Positions 55,052 to 63,493 of a stretch of 64,000 nucleotides of DNA are shown piece after piece. The translations under genes were made by a program, and so were the position numbers. Each line of letters starts with the position of its first letter. The stretch's first letter is position 1. Origin of the DNA: Avidesulfovibrio sp964369685 (lineage in GTDB: Bacteria > Desulfobacterota > Desulfovibrionia > Desulfovibrionales > Desulfovibrionaceae). The stretch lies in the NCBI GenBank assembly GCA_964369685.1, contig CAYJFB010000005.1, forward strand, positions 1 through 64,000. The letters are read 5' to 3'. The notes under the pieces are model-generated. The model had not been told where the DNA came from, made no database searches, and saw only the letters and a list, made by a program, of their open reading frames with translations.

Positions 55052-56761
55052 ATGACACATTCTGCCAAGGCTTCGGACTCTGAAAACACTGTCCAAGAAA
55101 ACACCCCTCTTGATTTTATTCGCACGCACATCAACAGCGATCTTGCCGAAGGGCGTTATTCCGGCGTTTGCACTCGTTTTCCTCCCGAGCCGAACGGGTA
55201 TTTGCATATTGGGCATATCAAATCCATTTCGTTGAATTATGGTTTGGCACAAGATTACAAGGGCGTTTTTCATTTGCGTTTTGATGACACCAATCCCGTT
55301 AAAGAAGACACTGAGTATGTAGAGGCGATTTTAGAAGATGTTCGTTGGCTCGGTGCCGATTGGGGCGATAAGTTGTTTTTTGCTTCCAATTATTTTGAGC
55401 AACTGTATGCGTATGCCGAAACGTTGATTGAACAAGGTAACGCGTATGTCGATAGCCAAAGTGCAGAAGAAATTCGTGAACATCGTGGCACGCTGACCCA
55501 AGGCGGTATGAACAGTCCATACAGAGAACGCACGATTGAAGAAAACTTGGATTTGTTCCGTCGGATGCGTGCCGGTGAATTTGCTGACGGCACACATGTT
55601 TTGCGTGCAAAGATTGATATGGCCTCGCCGAATATGGTGATGCGCGATCCCACATTGTATCGCATTCGGCATGCCGAACACCATCGGACAGGCAACGCTT
55701 GGTGTATTTATCCGATGTATGATTTTACGCACTGTTTATCTGATTCAATTGAAGGCATCACACATTCTGTGTGTACACTTGAATTTGTTAACAATCGTGA
55801 ATTGTATGATTGGACATTGGCGACATTGCAAACATATCGTCCCATTCAGTTGGAATTTGCACGACTCAGTTTGACGTATACGGTGCTTTCTAAACGTAAA
55901 TTGATTCAATTAGTGCAAGAAAAACACGTGAGTGGTTGGGATGATCCGAGAATGCCGACAGTGTGTGGTTTGCGTCGTCGAGGGTATACGCCGGAATCGT
56001 TGCGTGATTTTTGTCGTCGTATCGGTGTTGCTCGTGCAGAAAACATGGTTGAATATGGCTTGCTTGAATTTTGTATCCGCGAGCATTTGAATGCGATTGC
56101 TCCGCGTTATATGGCTGTTCTTGATCCGTTGAAAATAGTGATAGAAAATTATCCTGAAGGCGACGTTGAGTGGTTTGACATGCCTGTGAGTCAGGACGGT
56201 TCAATCAGTGGTTCGCGTCAAGTGCCGTTTACTCGTGAGTTATATATTGAGCGTGATGATTTTCGTCTTGATCCGCCGAAGAAGTTTCACCGTTTGTTTG
56301 TGGGGTCTGAGGTGCGTTTGCGATATGCGTATTATGTCACATGTAAAGATGTTGTGACCGACGCAGACGGCAATGTCATTGAATTGCGTTGTACCTACGA
56401 TCCCGAAACACGCGGCGGCACAAGCGCCGACGGACGTAAAATACGAGGCACGCTGCACTGGGTCTCTGCCGATCATGCCGTTAAAGCGGAAACGCGTTTA
56501 TATAATCATCTTTTTACGGAACAAAACCCCAACAACACACCTGAAGGAACAACGTTTCTTGATTTTCTGAATCCTGAATCATTACAAAAAATTACGGCTT
56601 ATGTTGAACCTGCTTTGGCTACCTTGCCTGTCGGCACGACTGTGCAGTTTGAGCGATTGGGGTATTTTTGTGTTGATCCGGATACAAAGAATGACATGCC
56701 TGTTTTTAATCGTACTGTAACGCTGAAAGATTCATGGGCAAAACAAGAGAAAAAAGCTTAA
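55052..56761 (+). CDS. glnS: Glutaminyl-tRNA synthetase
   Basis: The class I enzyme charges tRNA-Gln directly. The 569-residue product has PPEPNGYLHIGHIKS as the HIGH motif near 45 and VLSKRKL as the KMSKS motif near 280, followed by two beta-barrel anticodon domains. Its presence means glutamine need not be made on tRNA by GatCAB. The ATG follows AAGGTACATGTATC. Confidence 0.96.
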   Translation: MTHSAKASDSENTVQENTPLDFIRTHINSDLAEGRYSGVCTRFPPEPNGYLHIGHIKSISLNYGLAQDYKGVFHLRFDDTNPVKEDTEYVEAILEDVRWLGADWGDKLFFASNYFEQLYAYAETLIEQGNAYVDSQSAEEIREHRGTLTQGGMNSPYRERTIEENLDLFRRMRAGEFADGTHVLRAKIDMASPNMVMRDPTLYRIRHAEHHRTGNAWCIYPMYDFTHCLSDSIEGITHSVCTLEFVNNRELYDWTLATLQTYRPIQLEFARLSLTYTVLSKRKLIQLVQEKHVSGWDDPRMPTVCGLRRRGYTPESLRDFCRRIGVARAENMVEYGLLEFCIREHLNAIAPRYMAVLDPLKIVIENYPEGDVEWFDMPVSQDGSISGSRQVPFTRELYIERDDFRLDPPKKFHRLFVGSEVRLRYAYYVTCKDVVTDADGNVIELRCTYDPETRGGTSADGRKIRGTLHWVSADHAVKAETRLYNHLFTEQNPNNTPEGTTFLDFLNPESLQKITAYVEPALATLPVGTTVQFERLGYFCVDPDTKNDMPVFNRTVTLKDSWAKQEKKA

Positions 56762-56908
56762 CGTTATTCATTATGTGTTTTAATACGTAACGTTATTTTA
56801 ATACGATAATATATTGAAAAACGTTTATAGTGTTGCAAAAAAGAGTACTGTTTTATATAAAGAGTGCTCTTTTTTGCAATGAGACACGAGGAAAAATGAA
56901 GGAGCACA

Positions 56909-57784
56909 ATGCTGAGAAATGATTCGCTTGAGAGCGTGTTGCAAGGAAAAATACAGGCTCTTGAATCCGTATTGGCTGATCTTTTTTCTTACGGAACCAT
57001 TGCCATTGCTTACTCAGGCGGTCTAGACAGCCGTTTTTTAACGCATATGGCAGGCCGTGTCGGAATGCAACAAGGTTATCCTCCCCCGGTCTTGCTCCAT
57101 GCAACGGGTGCACACATTCCTCTCGCCGAAACACAATGGGCGCAAGAATGGGCAAAGACTGTCTCATGTACATTACACTGTATACCGCTCAATCCGCTTG
57201 TGTTGCCGCAGGTCGCCAACAACCGCAAAGACCGTTGTTATCATTGTAAGACATATCTTTTGCAAACTTTTCATAACCACATGCGCACACAATATGAAAC
57301 CTATACATATACACTTTGTGACGGTTCCAATGCTTCGGATCAACACGTCTATCGCCCCGGGCTGAGGGCTTTGAAGGAGCAGGGCGTTTGTTCTCCACTT
57401 GCTGAGGTCGGCTTGACAAAAGCAGAGATCTACACCCTTGCTGAACACACGGATCTTGCCGAGCCCAAACAACGGGCACGTCCTTGCTTATTCACGCGTT
57501 TTGCTTATGATTTTCCCATAACGGTTGATTTATTGTATGATGTGGCAATGCGTGAAGCTTTTATTGAGAAATATTTAACAAAGATAGCTTTTCAAGTTGA
57601 TATAGCGACACCTGATTGGCGCCTTCGTAACGATGGACAGACACGTTTATTACAACTTGGAATCTCTTCCGAACGCGTATATGCACGCATTCAAAAAGCC
57701 ATTGATGTAGGTGAACTGCCTGTTGATCGTTTGCTTATCAGTCAGCATTTGAGTGGTTACTTTGATGAACCGAGTGAGGTCTAA
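56909..57784 (+). CDS. larE: LarE-type sulfur transferase
   Basis: LarE inserts sulfur into the pyridinium cofactor of nickel-pincer enzymes such as lactate racemase. The 291-residue product has the PP-loop AYSGGLDSRF near 35, CYHCK near 110 and the conserved cysteine region ARPCLFTRF near 190. AAGGAG precedes the ATG. LarB and LarC are not adjacent. The family also holds close relatives with unproven roles, so LarE is a family-level call. Confidence 0.78.
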   Translation: MLRNDSLESVLQGKIQALESVLADLFSYGTIAIAYSGGLDSRFLTHMAGRVGMQQGYPPPVLLHATGAHIPLAETQWAQEWAKTVSCTLHCIPLNPLVLPQVANNRKDRCYHCKTYLLQTFHNHMRTQYETYTYTLCDGSNASDQHVYRPGLRALKEQGVCSPLAEVGLTKAEIYTLAEHTDLAEPKQRARPCLFTRFAYDFPITVDLLYDVAMREAFIEKYLTKIAFQVDIATPDWRLRNDGQTRLLQLGISSERVYARIQKAIDVGELPVDRLLISQHLSGYFDEPSEV

Positions 57785-58044
57785 GAACCAGAGATGTTTT
57801 TTTGATTTTTTACCTTAAGATAGTGCGTGAAAAATATTGAATGCTGTCATAAAAAATATGACAACCTATGAAAACAACGTGTGAAGATGTGGCGTTTTGA
57901 CAAGTAAAAAGATATGTGATATTATTCACTATATGGTTTTTTTTTGCAAAAAGCCTTTCCAAGCTTGACGAAAGTAAAATTTAGTGTACCCTTTCGCAAA
58001 ATTTACTGTATATCTATTTTTTTATGTTCATCGGAGGAGATGAG
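57785..58044. promoter_or_regulatory. Promoter region of the cytochrome/rnf cluster
   Basis: TTGACA (57897-57902), 17 bases, then TATTAT (57920-57925) is the best sigma70 promoter in the window. TGTGA-TATTAT-TCACT (57915-57930) overlaps the -10 box and matches the CRP/FNR-family half-site pattern TGTGA-N6-TCACA. A second inverted repeat (AGTAAAATTT...AAATTTACT) lies around 57970-58010. Confidence 0.65.
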
Positions 58045-58725
58045 ATGAAGCGCTGTATCATTGGATTGATTTTTACTTTGGTATTTTCCATACCTGTTTT
58101 TGCCTTGGAAGCCCCCACCGCTGCGGCAGAAAAAACGAATACCGCAACAGAAGATCTCGCTGCCGCGATGCAAACACTCGCTGCCGCAGTGCGTGAACTC
58201 GCCGCTGCACTGAAAAACAATCCTGTGACAACGCAATCCCCCGCTTCTGTGCAAGCTCCTGTTGCAATAACACCGGAATCCCCCGCAATAGCAGAAAATC
58301 CTGCTCCCACAGCGCAAGCCGTCGCTGATGAAGTGCAAGATCCTTCTGCACTCACTCAAACAGCCGTAACGCCGAGCGCAGAAACCGCAAGCATGGATGA
58401 AATCATTGCTAAACCCATCATGATGGATAATACAGGCAATGAAAAACGTTTTGTGACCTTTAACCATAACACACACGAATCTGTTGACTGTGAGATCTGT
58501 CACCATGTGGCGGATTCCGAAGGTTCTGTGTATGTGTCGTGTGCCGTTGACGGTTGTCACAATGTGATGGGTACGAAAGATAAATCCGTGCACAGCTATT
58601 ACCAAGCAATCCATAAAAAAGGTACTGAAAAATCCTGTGTGGGTTGTCATACCATGGCTATTGCCGAAAATCCGGATCTCAAAGATTCTTTGAACGGTTG
58701 TAAAAGTTGTCATAAACCGTTGTAA
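58045..58725 (+). CDS. Cytochrome c3-like tetrahaem protein
   Basis: The product has a signal peptide (MKRCIIGLIFTLVFSIPVFA), an Ala/Pro/Thr-rich segment with a short coiled coil (about 25-120) and a C-terminal cytochrome domain with four haem sites: CEICH, CAVDGCH (four-residue spacing), CVGCH and CKSCH. This spacing is typical of class III cytochromes of Desulfovibrio. ATG 58045 lies 6 bases after GGAGGAGATGAG-type sequence. It may carry electrons between hydrogenase or formate dehydrogenase and Rnf. A terminator separates it from the next gene. Confidence 0.85.
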   Translation: MKRCIIGLIFTLVFSIPVFALEAPTAAAEKTNTATEDLAAAMQTLAAAVRELAAALKNNPVTTQSPASVQAPVAITPESPAIAENPAPTAQAVADEVQDPSALTQTAVTPSAETASMDEIIAKPIMMDNTGNEKRFVTFNHNTHESVDCEICHHVADSEGSVYVSCAVDGCHNVMGTKDKSVHSYYQAIHKKGTEKSCVGCHTMAIAENPDLKDSLNGCKSCHKPL

Positions 58726-58730
58726 AATAA

Positions 58731-58790
58731 AGGCTGTTTTTGAAAAGAGGTGTCATGATTGCCATCATTTGACAAAAACAGCCTGTTTTT
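58731..58790 (+). terminator. Terminator between the two cytochrome genes
   Basis: AGGCTGTTTTTG (58731-58742) and CAAAAACAGCCT (58773-58784) form a perfect 12-bp stem around a 30-base loop, followed by GTTTTT. Read-through into the rnf genes may be partial. Confidence 0.75.
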
Positions 58791-58876
58791 ACGCCTGATG
58801 TTGCTTACACGCATACCAAGCCCATGTTAACGAGAGGTGCTGTGTGGTGTGTAAAAAGAGGAAAGGAAATATTGTG

Positions 58877-59680
58877 ATGCAAAAGCGTTACTTTGTTGTC
58901 TCCGCGTTTGTTTTACTGATGTTGGTTGTGGCTGTGTATGGTTACACGGTGAGCTCATCAAGCACAGAAGAACCCACAGCGCGTCTATTATTGGACAACG
59001 CCGGCGGACGGGTTGTGTTTACCCATCAAAAACACATTGAAGAATATGGTTTTGAATGTGCCGATTGTCACCACAACAACGTCTTATTGTCGTGTGGTAC
59101 CTGTCATGGTGTACCTATTGATGAAGCCTTTAAAGCAGATCATGTGCAGGCTTTTACGAACACTCAAGCTTCTAACGATGAAGCTTCCTGTGTCGTGTGC
59201 CACCATAAGTCTGTCAGCGGACTCGTTTGGGATCATGACGCACACAATGACGCCTATGGGCTTAGCTGTATAGACTGTCACCATGAGGACACATCCATTG
59301 AACCGGAACCGACAAACTGTGGAGACTGCCATGAGCCCGCAACACCGACAAACCCGGGAACAGAAGCCTTTCCTGATTTGAAAACCGCTGTTCATACAAA
59401 ATGCATGACCTGTCACGATACAGACTTTTTTGCCGCAGGAGCCACAGGCTGTGCGTCATGTCACAGTATGAGAGACAACCCCGAAGCCTTTAACAAAGGC
59501 GAAACAAACTTGGTGACACCGGCTGATGCCAATTGCGCTACCTGCCATACAGAACAGCCCTCGTCTGAATTGATTCTGCCGCGTATGGATGCCTTCCACG
59601 GACTTTGTATGGGATGTCATGAAGCGTTGGATGTGGGACCGTATCAGAAAGATCAATGTAATCAATGTCATCTTAAATAG
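58877..59680 (+). CDS. Ten-haem cytochrome c of the Rnf cluster
   Basis: The product has an N-terminal membrane or signal segment and ten CxxCH haem sites (for example CADCH, CGTCH, CVVCH, CIDCH, CGDCH, CMTCH, CASCH, CATCH, CMGCH and CNQCH). A decahaem cytochrome of this kind precedes rnf in Desulfovibrio vulgaris and is thought to join Rnf to the periplasmic cytochrome pool. ATG 58877 follows AAAGGAAAT. It ends 11 bases before rnfC. Confidence 0.9.
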   Translation: MQKRYFVVSAFVLLMLVVAVYGYTVSSSSTEEPTARLLLDNAGGRVVFTHQKHIEEYGFECADCHHNNVLLSCGTCHGVPIDEAFKADHVQAFTNTQASNDEASCVVCHHKSVSGLVWDHDAHNDAYGLSCIDCHHEDTSIEPEPTNCGDCHEPATPTNPGTEAFPDLKTAVHTKCMTCHDTDFFAAGATGCASCHSMRDNPEAFNKGETNLVTPADANCATCHTEQPSSELILPRMDAFHGLCMGCHEALDVGPYQKDQCNQCHLK

Positions 59681-59691
59681 GCGGACACATC

Positions 59692-60912
59692 ATGCAACAA
59701 CACTTTCAACTCATGCGAAAAAATTTTCACTGGCTAAACGACAAACGTTTTCAGTTGATCAACGATTTGATTCAGCCTTTTAAAGCAATGCCAACACCAC
59801 AACGGGTTTGTTTAAACCGTGTGGGGTTGGAGCTTGCTGCCAATATAAAGAAAAAAGCGGTTGTACATCGGGGAATGCTGTTGGCAACGCACCCCTCGCC
59901 ATGTAAAGGGGATTTGTTGGCGTCTATCCACGGTGTTGTGACCGAGGTTAACGAACGGTTTCTGATGATTGAAGGGAACAACACACAAGAAGACAACGCC
60001 GTAACAGAAGGTTTTGATCTGTTGGGATCGCGCCTGACGGGCGAAGTCCTGTGTGAAGCCGCCAAAAAACTTGGCATAACAACCGAGTTTTTGGCACAGG
60101 ATTGCAAAACGCTTATTATCAACGGGCTCAATCCCGATCCGGGTGTCACATGGGCAGAATCGATGCTGGTGACGCATGTGGAAACATTCCAAACAGCTCT
60201 TGAGCTGTTGCGGCGCATGAGTCCCGCAGAAACAATCATTCTGGCAGCCCCCGAAGGACTGGATATTCCGTATAAGGACTTACAAGTAAGCCGTATAGAA
60301 CCGCGCTATCCAAACAGTTTGGACAGCTTGGTGATCAAAGCCGTGACAGGTGAAGAAGCACCCGAAGGCGTCGGTGTTGTGAGTTTACACGATCTTTGGA
60401 GCCTTGGGCATGTTGGGCAAACCAAACAGCCACTCACTGAAACGCTGTTGACGCTTGGCAGTCGGAAACATTCTGCAAGCTATGTGGTCAGTGAAGGGTG
60501 TCCTGTCGGTGAGCTCTTGCACTTTGCTCATATTCCGCTTGCCGATGGTGACACGGTGGTTTGTGGAGGCCCTTTACGAGGGGAAAGTGTGGACGATCTC
60601 AATCGTGGTGTGGCTAAAACAACGTACGGCATCTTTGTTGTTGAAGCGGGAACGGTTCCCCCGCGTAAAGGGGATAGCCCTTGTATCAGTTGCGGCGCAT
60701 GTATTGCTGTATGTCCTGCACGCTTGGCACCGGGTACAATCAGTAGCTGTGCTGAGTTTGGCGCATACGAACGCTGCCGTGAAGAATATGTGGATCACTG
60801 CTTTGATTGTGGACTCTGCAGTTATATCTGTAGCGCACGTCGTCCCGTTCTGCAATACATTCGCATGGCAAAACACAAACTCGCCGAAAGCAAAACATTA
60901 CAAGCTCTTTAG
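59692..60912 (+). CDS. rnfC: Rnf complex subunit C
   Basis: RnfC is the peripheral NADH-side subunit of the ion-pumping ferredoxin:NAD oxidoreductase. The 406-residue product has the Complex1 51-kDa-like and SLBB regions (about 40-300), followed by two 4Fe-4S motifs, CISCGACIAVCP and CFDCGLCSYICS, near 330-375. It lacks the long C-terminal extension seen in some enterobacterial RnfC proteins. AGGCGG is before the ATG. rnfD should follow at once but here is separated by about 360 bases. Confidence 0.9.
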   Translation: MQQHFQLMRKNFHWLNDKRFQLINDLIQPFKAMPTPQRVCLNRVGLELAANIKKKAVVHRGMLLATHPSPCKGDLLASIHGVVTEVNERFLMIEGNNTQEDNAVTEGFDLLGSRLTGEVLCEAAKKLGITTEFLAQDCKTLIINGLNPDPGVTWAESMLVTHVETFQTALELLRRMSPAETIILAAPEGLDIPYKDLQVSRIEPRYPNSLDSLVIKAVTGEEAPEGVGVVSLHDLWSLGHVGQTKQPLTETLLTLGSRKHSASYVVSEGCPVGELLHFAHIPLADGDTVVCGGPLRGESVDDLNRGVAKTTYGIFVVEAGTVPPRKGDSPCISCGACIAVCPARLAPGTISSCAEFGAYERCREEYVDHCFDCGLCSYICSARRPVLQYIRMAKHKLAESKTLQAL

Positions 60913-61271
60913 TTTTTTTTGGGGGGGGGGGGGGGGGGGGGGGGCGCCCCCCCCCCCCCCCCCGGGGGGGGGGGGCGGGCCCCCCCCCCCCCACAACAAC
61001 ACAGACACAGCGCCCCCCCCCNNNNNNNNNNACGGGTCTATATTAATAAATTAATTCTTTTTTTTTTTTTTTTGGGGGGGGGTGTTTTCCCGCCCCCCCT
61101 GAGCGCCGTGTGTCGCCGCGGCAACCTTCGGTGCTGCGCACCGTTCGCTTGCCGCGGTGTCAACATGGGATTCAGACGAGATCCTCATTGTCATATGTAA
61201 TGTTTATTGTTTGAAATGTATAAATATTTTTAAAATAAAGATTTCCAGAAAAAGAAAAAAGGAATGTGAAC
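60913..61271. other. Poly-G/poly-C tract with gap inside the rnf operon
   Basis: From 60914 the sequence becomes long G and C runs, with 10 N at 61022-61031, then T and G runs. Much of it is probably misassembled or miscalled sequence of a G-rich hairpin. It contains repeat copy D. No gene is supported. Any open frame over the runs encodes only poly-Gly/Pro and is not real. Confidence 0.7.
61058..61159 (+). repeat. Two-hairpin 3' element, copy D
   Basis: After a T run: G9-TGTTTTCCCG-C7 (61074-61099), a linker, then an 11-bp stem (61114-61124 with 61149-61159, one wobble) enclosing CGGTGC-TGC-GCACCG (61129-61143). The order and nested stem match copies B and C. It lies between rnfC and rnfD. 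Confidence 0.65.
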
Positions 61272-62228
61272 ATGTCTGAGTTTACGGGGAAACCTGTTCT
61301 TTTGGCGATGAGCACGCCTTCGTATTGGCATTGCGGGCGCACTATACAAAAGTCCAGTTATGCCATGTTGATGGCTTTAACGCCTGCGGCTGTTATGGCG
61401 GTGTATACGTGGGGCATGTCTGCTTTGGCGGTCATGGCTTTGGCGATCGCCACAGGCGTTGCCGTTGAAGCGTTGTGTCAAAAATGCATGGGACGCGAAA
61501 TCACTGTCGATGATTTTACCGCAGTGGTTTCGAGTCTGTTGTTAGCTTTTTTGTTGCCTGCCGACGCGCCGTGGTGGTTAGTCATTATTGGCGTAGGGTT
61601 GGCTATTTCGCTTGGAAAAATGGCATTTGGCGGTTTTGGTTGCAATCCGTTGAGTATTGCTGCTGTCGGCTGGGCGATGTTGTATATTTCTTGGCCGGTC
61701 TTGGTCGATCCCAATTCTGTGCAGCTTGAAACATTGTGGACAGATCCCCTTGTACATCTCAAATATTTGGGTACTGACGGCTTATATTTGTTTGATCTGT
61801 CGGATATGATGGTTGGGCAACAAGTTGGTGCCTTGGGTGCTTCACAGGGCTTGGCGTTGTTTGTCGGCGGCATGTTTCTTGTTGCACGCAGATATATTCA
61901 CTGGGAAATTGTAGCCGGCTTTTTTGTTGCGCTGTTTGTCACGGCAACCGCATACTACATTGTCGATTCAGATACCTATGCCTCGCCGATGTTTCATCTT
62001 TTCGCGGGCAGTACCATATTGGGTGGCTTTTTCTTGGCGACGGAACACGCCTGCGCTCCGCAACGCCCGTTGCCCATGATGATTTACGGTGCGCTCGGCG
62101 GCGTGTTGGTCATTATCATTCGGACACACAGCATTCATTTGGACGGAGTGCCTTTTGCCATCTTGTTAATCAATTTGGTCGCTCCTTTGCTTGATTGTTT
62201 GCGTCCAAAACCGTTCAGTAAGAGGTAG
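61272..62228 (+). CDS. rnfD: Rnf complex subunit D
   Basis: RnfD is a membrane subunit with covalently bound FMN. The 318-residue product has about ten membrane spans and the beginning STPSYWHCGRTIQKSSYAML common to RnfD/NqrB. The flavinylation-type threonine is likely in the segment around residue 165-190 but was not pinned down. ATG 61272 is preceded by GGA; a GTG two codons earlier is an alternative. Confidence 0.88.
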   Translation: MSEFTGKPVLLAMSTPSYWHCGRTIQKSSYAMLMALTPAAVMAVYTWGMSALAVMALAIATGVAVEALCQKCMGREITVDDFTAVVSSLLLAFLLPADAPWWLVIIGVGLAISLGKMAFGGFGCNPLSIAAVGWAMLYISWPVLVDPNSVQLETLWTDPLVHLKYLGTDGLYLFDLSDMMVGQQVGALGASQGLALFVGGMFLVARRYIHWEIVAGFFVALFVTATAYYIVDSDTYASPMFHLFAGSTILGGFFLATEHACAPQRPLPMMIYGALGGVLVIIIRTHSIHLDGVPFAILLINLVAPLLDCLRPKPFSKR

Positions 62229-62231
62229 TGT

Positions 62232-62807
62232 ATGAACGCGATCATTCGCATGGTCACGGTGCTTTCACTGATTTGTGGCTTGTCGGGTTTTGCGCTGTCC
62301 TCGCTCAAGGCCGTCACGGCACCGACCATTGAAGAACAAGTGCTGACATATGTACAAGGCCCGGCCATTGCCAACGTTTTCACCGATGTGGACAACGATC
62401 CCATCGCCGAACGGAAAGTGTTTACCCTTGCCGACGGTAAAAAAGTGACCGTTTTCCCGGGTAAAAAAGGCGATAAATTGACAGGCGTTGCCATTGAACA
62501 TTTTGGCAAAGGCTACGGCGGCAACATCGGTGTTATGGTGCGTTTTGATGTGGAAAGAGACACGCTGGTCAATATCGGCGTCACCACCATGAAAGAAACA
62601 CCGGGCATCGGCACACGCATTCTTGAACCATCTTTTACAGGACAATTTGCGGGAAAAACGTTTCCGTTGAAATTCACGTCTGAAGGCGGCGATATCGACG
62701 CCATTTCGGGTGCGACGGTTTCTTCTGTCGGCACCTTGACGGCGTTGAATAACGCTTCCCAAGATTATGCGGCCTTGAAATCTGAAATTCTCAAAACATG
62801 GCCATAG
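62232..62807 (+). CDS. rnfG: Rnf complex subunit G
   Basis: RnfG is a membrane-anchored periplasmic subunit. The 191-residue product has one N-terminal span (about 5-28) and an FMN-binding domain ending in DAISGATVSSVGT, where a threonine of S-G-A-T is the attachment site for FMN by ApbE. It follows rnfD by 3 bases. Confidence 0.9.
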   Translation: MNAIIRMVTVLSLICGLSGFALSSLKAVTAPTIEEQVLTYVQGPAIANVFTDVDNDPIAERKVFTLADGKKVTVFPGKKGDKLTGVAIEHFGKGYGGNIGVMVRFDVERDTLVNIGVTTMKETPGIGTRILEPSFTGQFAGKTFPLKFTSEGGDIDAISGATVSSVGTLTALNNASQDYAALKSEILKTWP

Positions 62808-62816
62808 GAGACGCAC

Positions 62817-63485
62817 ATGCAACCGTTGATTAAAGTGTTTTCCCGAGGCTTGTGGGAAGAATTGCCTCCGTTTCGTTTGCTGTTGGGGCTTTGTCCTGTT
62901 TTGGCGGTCACACAGACGGCAGGCAATGGCTTAGGCATGGGCGCGGCGGTCATTTTTGTGTTGACCTTGTCGAATTTAATCATTTCGCTTGTGCGGAATT
63001 TTATTCCAAAGAAAGTGCGTATTGTGTGTTTTATTGCCATTTCGGCTTCTTTGGTGGTTTCTGTTGAACTGTTAATGCAGGCGTATGCGTATCCTTTGTA
63101 TCAGCAGTTGGGGATTTTTGTTTCACTCATTGTTGTGAACTGTTTGATTTTGGGACGTGCTGAAGCGTTTGCCGCCAAGAATCCCGTTTTGCCTTCCATT
63201 GCCGATGGCTTGGGCATGGGACTTGGTTTTACGCTTTCTTTGACCTTTCTTGGCGCGTTGCGTGAAGTTTTGGGTTCGGGCACGCTGTTTGGCTATTCGG
63301 TGATGTGGGATGGCTATCAGCCTTTTGCGCTCATGCGCGAAGCTCCGGGAGCGTTTATCGGTCTTGGGATCATCCTTGTGGCGATGAATATGTTTAATCA
63401 TTGGCAAGCTCGCCGCAGAGGTGAAGAACCACAAAATGTCAGCGGCGGTTGTGCAGCTTGCCGTGCTTGCAGCATGCATAAGTAG
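62817..63485 (+). CDS. rnfE: Rnf complex subunit E
   Basis: RnfE is a six-span membrane subunit homologous to NqrD. The 222-residue product has GLWEELPPFRLLLGLCPVLAVT at the start region and NCLILGRAEAFA, a conserved pair with RnfA. The C-terminus ends in a short cysteine-rich tail (CAACRACSMHK), which is not usual for the family. Confidence 0.9.
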   Translation: MQPLIKVFSRGLWEELPPFRLLLGLCPVLAVTQTAGNGLGMGAAVIFVLTLSNLIISLVRNFIPKKVRIVCFIAISASLVVSVELLMQAYAYPLYQQLGIFVSLIVVNCLILGRAEAFAAKNPVLPSIADGLGMGLGFTLSLTFLGALREVLGSGTLFGYSVMWDGYQPFALMREAPGAFIGLGIILVAMNMFNHWQARRRGEEPQNVSGGCAACRACSMHK

Positions 63486-63493
63486 AGGGTGCC

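Noticed and set aside
60914..61021. Long G and C runs as a natural G-quadruplex or giant hairpin
   Set aside because: Perfect runs of more than 20 G next to runs of C, beside an N block, are typical of miscalled or misassembled low-complexity sequence. Only the better-formed part at 61058-61159 was kept.
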